Shown here in pieces: positions 13,880 to 15,245 of a stretch of 15,245 nucleotides of DNA (the first letter of the stretch is position 1; the number at the start of each line of letters is the position of its first letter). Under the pieces are notes generated by a model that was given only the letters and a program-made list of their open reading frames with translations, was not told the origin of the DNA and made no database searches. The stretch comes from Tabrizicola_A sp044377735. Lineage in GTDB: Bacteria > Pseudomonadota > Alphaproteobacteria > Rhodobacterales > Rhodobacteraceae. The DNA is taken from NCBI GenBank assembly GCA_044377735.1, contig JBILYK010000086.1, forward strand, positions 1-15,245, read 5' to 3'. The position numbers and the translations under genes are program-made.

Positions 13880-14857
13880 ATGGCAGACCTACTGGCCGTC
13901 GCAGGCGACAATCTTCTCACACCGATGATCCTGTGCTTTGCGCTTGGGCTGTTCGCCTCGATCGCACGATCTGAACTGACCATCCCCGAAGCCTTTGCCA
14001 AGGCAATGTCGATCTATCTCTTGTTTGCCATTGGCTTTAAGGGCGGGGTCGCGGTGGCCGGGCATGGCATTGACGGCCATGTGATCATGGCGCTTGTGGG
14101 GGGCATTGCGCTGTCCTTTGTCATTCCCTTTGCCGCCTTTGCGCTGTTGCGGGTGATGACCGGACTGTCGGCAGTGGATGCCGCGGCGGTCGCGGCGCAT
14201 TACGGGTCGATCTCGATTGTGACCTTTGTCACGGCGACCTCGGTGATCACGGGTCAGGGGCTGGCGTTTGAGGGCTATATGGTCGCCGTTGCGGCGGCGA
14301 TGGAGGCCCCGGCCATTGTCTCGGCGCTATGGCTGGCGGCGCGGTCGGGGTCGGGCGCGCGGATGGATGCACGGCTTTGGCATGAAATCTTGCTCAATGG
14401 CTCCATCGTGCTGTTGGTCGGGTCTTTCCTGATTGGGGCGGCCACGGGCGATGAGGGCATGGCGCGGATCGACGCGTTTATCGTGGCGCCGTTCCAGGGT
14501 ATCTTGTGCCTTTTCCTTCTGGACATGGGCCTTGTCGCGGGCCGGGGATTGCGCGGATCGAAGGGCGTTTTGGGGTTGGGCACCATTGCCTTTGGCATGG
14601 TGATGCCGATGGTCGGCGCGGCCTTTGGTCTTGTCGTCGCGCTGGTGATCGGGCTGTCGGTGGGCGGCACCGCGCTGATGATGACCTTGGCCGCTTCGGC
14701 CAGCTACATCGCCGTGCCCGCCGCCATGCGCGTGGCTTTGCCCGAAGCAAACCCCTCAATCTACCTGACGCTTTCACTTGGCATCACCTTCCCCTTCAAC
14801 CTGATCTTCGGAATCCCGGCCTATCTGGCCGTGGCCCAGACCCTTAGCGGAGGCTGA
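13880..14857 (+). CDS. sbtA: SbtA-family sodium-dependent bicarbonate permease
   Basis: A 325-residue inner-membrane protein predicted to import bicarbonate with Na+. About ten hydrophobic segments occur in two groups of five, split by a hydrophilic loop near 153-168, the inverted-repeat fold of SbtA. Family signatures are AIGFKGGVAVAGHG (50-63), VAAHYGSISIVTFVTA (104-119), and the C-terminal SYIAVPAAMR followed by LPEANPSIYL and ITFPFN (275-307). It is a little shorter than the cyanobacterial transporter, mainly in the loops. GGAGG at 13871-13875 fixes ATG 13880. The SbtB-like gene starts three bases after its stop and a carbonic anhydrase gene lies upstream. In a heterotroph the likely use is bicarbonate supply for carboxylases or pH balance rather than a carboxysome. 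Substrate is inferred from the family and neighbours. Confidence 0.9.
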   Translation: MADLLAVAGDNLLTPMILCFALGLFASIARSELTIPEAFAKAMSIYLLFAIGFKGGVAVAGHGIDGHVIMALVGGIALSFVIPFAAFALLRVMTGLSAVDAAAVAAHYGSISIVTFVTATSVITGQGLAFEGYMVAVAAAMEAPAIVSALWLAARSGSGARMDARLWHEILLNGSIVLLVGSFLIGAATGDEGMARIDAFIVAPFQGILCLFLLDMGLVAGRGLRGSKGVLGLGTIAFGMVMPMVGAAFGLVVALVIGLSVGGTALMMTLAASASYIAVPAAMRVALPEANPSIYLTLSLGITFPFNLIFGIPAYLAVAQTLSGG

Positions 14858-14860
14858 CCC

Positions 14861-15169
14861 GTGCAGACCCATCTAGCCAAACGTGTCGAGATTATCATCG
14901 AAGCTCCGATGGAAACCCGCCTGACCGAGGCCTTGGAACGTGCGGGTGTGTCGGGCTTTACCGTGCTGCCGGTGCTGGGCGGTTCGGGCCGGTCAGGCCG
15001 GTGGACGCGTGAAGGACAGATCGGCCGGGCAGGCATGGTGTCGGTGATCTGCCTCATCCGCCCGGATCGGCTGGACAGCCTGCTGGAAGCCGCGTTTCAG
15101 GTGGTAGAGCGTCATATCGGCGTGGTGTCGGTGACGGATACCCAAGTGCTGCGGGCTGAGCGGTTCTGA
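14861..15169 (+). CDS. sbtB: SbtB-like PII-family regulator of SbtA
   Basis: A 102-residue small trimer-type PII-like protein, expected to bind adenine nucleotides and gate the bicarbonate permease encoded just before it. The ferredoxin-like fold is suggested by KRVEIIIEAPMETRLTEALERAGVSG, the T-loop stretch LPVLGGSGRSGRWTREGQIG (36-55) and VSVICLIRPDRLDSLLEAAF. The C-terminus (VVSVTDTQVLRAERF) lacks the CGPEGC-type cysteine loop of some cyanobacterial SbtB proteins. The start codon is GTG at 14861, with GGAGG at 14849-14853 inside the sbtA end; the three-base gap implies co-translation. The assignment rests on size, fold pattern and the strict sbtA-sbtB gene order. Confidence 0.85.
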   Translation: MQTHLAKRVEIIIEAPMETRLTEALERAGVSGFTVLPVLGGSGRSGRWTREGQIGRAGMVSVICLIRPDRLDSLLEAAFQVVERHIGVVSVTDTQVLRAERF

Positions 15170-15201
15170 GGGTGGCTTTGCTCCCCTAGGCCGCAGGTTC
15201 C

Positions 15202-15233
15202 CCCCACCCCCATCCCGCAAGGGGGCGGGGTTT
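15202..15233 (+). terminator. Terminator-like hairpin after sbtB
   Basis: CCCC-a-CCCCC (15202-15211) pairs with GGGGG-c-GGGG (15221-15230) around ATCCCGCAA, with one internal mismatch, and is followed by TTT. It begins 33 bases after the sbtB stop. The T-tract is short, but the stem is very stable and closes the group. Confidence 0.6.
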
Positions 15234-15245
15234 ATGGCGTTTCTC

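Noticed and set aside
1..15245. CRISPR arrays, tRNA or rRNA genes
   Set aside because: I saw no regularly spaced direct repeats and no tRNA- or rRNA-like segments when reading both strands by eye.

Overview
This window looks like the chromosome of an alphaproteobacterium of the Rhodobacteraceae type. The basis is the GC-rich protein-coding sequence and the gene set: a DUF2794 protein, an IalB-family secreted protein, a rhizobial-type L-asparaginase, a long-form RlmN, and an SbtA/SbtB pair beside a beta-carbonic anhydrase. This assignment is inferred from family knowledge; no rRNA or tRNA gene is present to confirm it.

Region 1 (1-5220) is accessory in character. It opens with the C-terminal tail of a transposase (IS481-like) cut by the window edge, followed by a NarL/FixJ-type response regulator (294-968). 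A complete IS256-family element (1277-2654) with 29-bp imperfect terminal inverted repeats and an 8-bp target duplication comes next. It is followed by a membrane-bound hybrid histidine kinase (3106-5220). The regulator and kinase are plausibly partners, and the insertion sequence now sits between them. The flanks of the IS (969-1276 and 2655-3105) hold no gene I can recognise, apart from one doubtful 53-codon ORF that overlaps the kinase start by ATGA.

Region 2 (5221-12597) is ordinary chromosomal housekeeping. On the minus strand lie an IalB-family secreted protein, a strong intrinsic terminator, rlmN and a membrane fatty-acid desaturase. On the plus strand, divergent from ialB, lie an L-asparaginase and a DUF2794 protein. 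Convergent to these on the minus strand are a small unknown protein, an M17 leucyl-aminopeptidase-family enzyme and an NlpC/P60 cell-wall peptidase.

Region 3 (12598-15245) is an inorganic-carbon module on the plus strand: beta-carbonic anhydrase, a small cupin, an SbtA-family Na+/bicarbonate permease and a PII-like SbtB protein, ending in a GC-rich terminator-like hairpin. The likely logic is bicarbonate import by SbtA, gating by SbtB, and CO2/HCO3- interconversion by the anhydrase. The segment between the anhydrase and the divergent unknown gene carries several inverted repeats and is the best candidate control region in the window.
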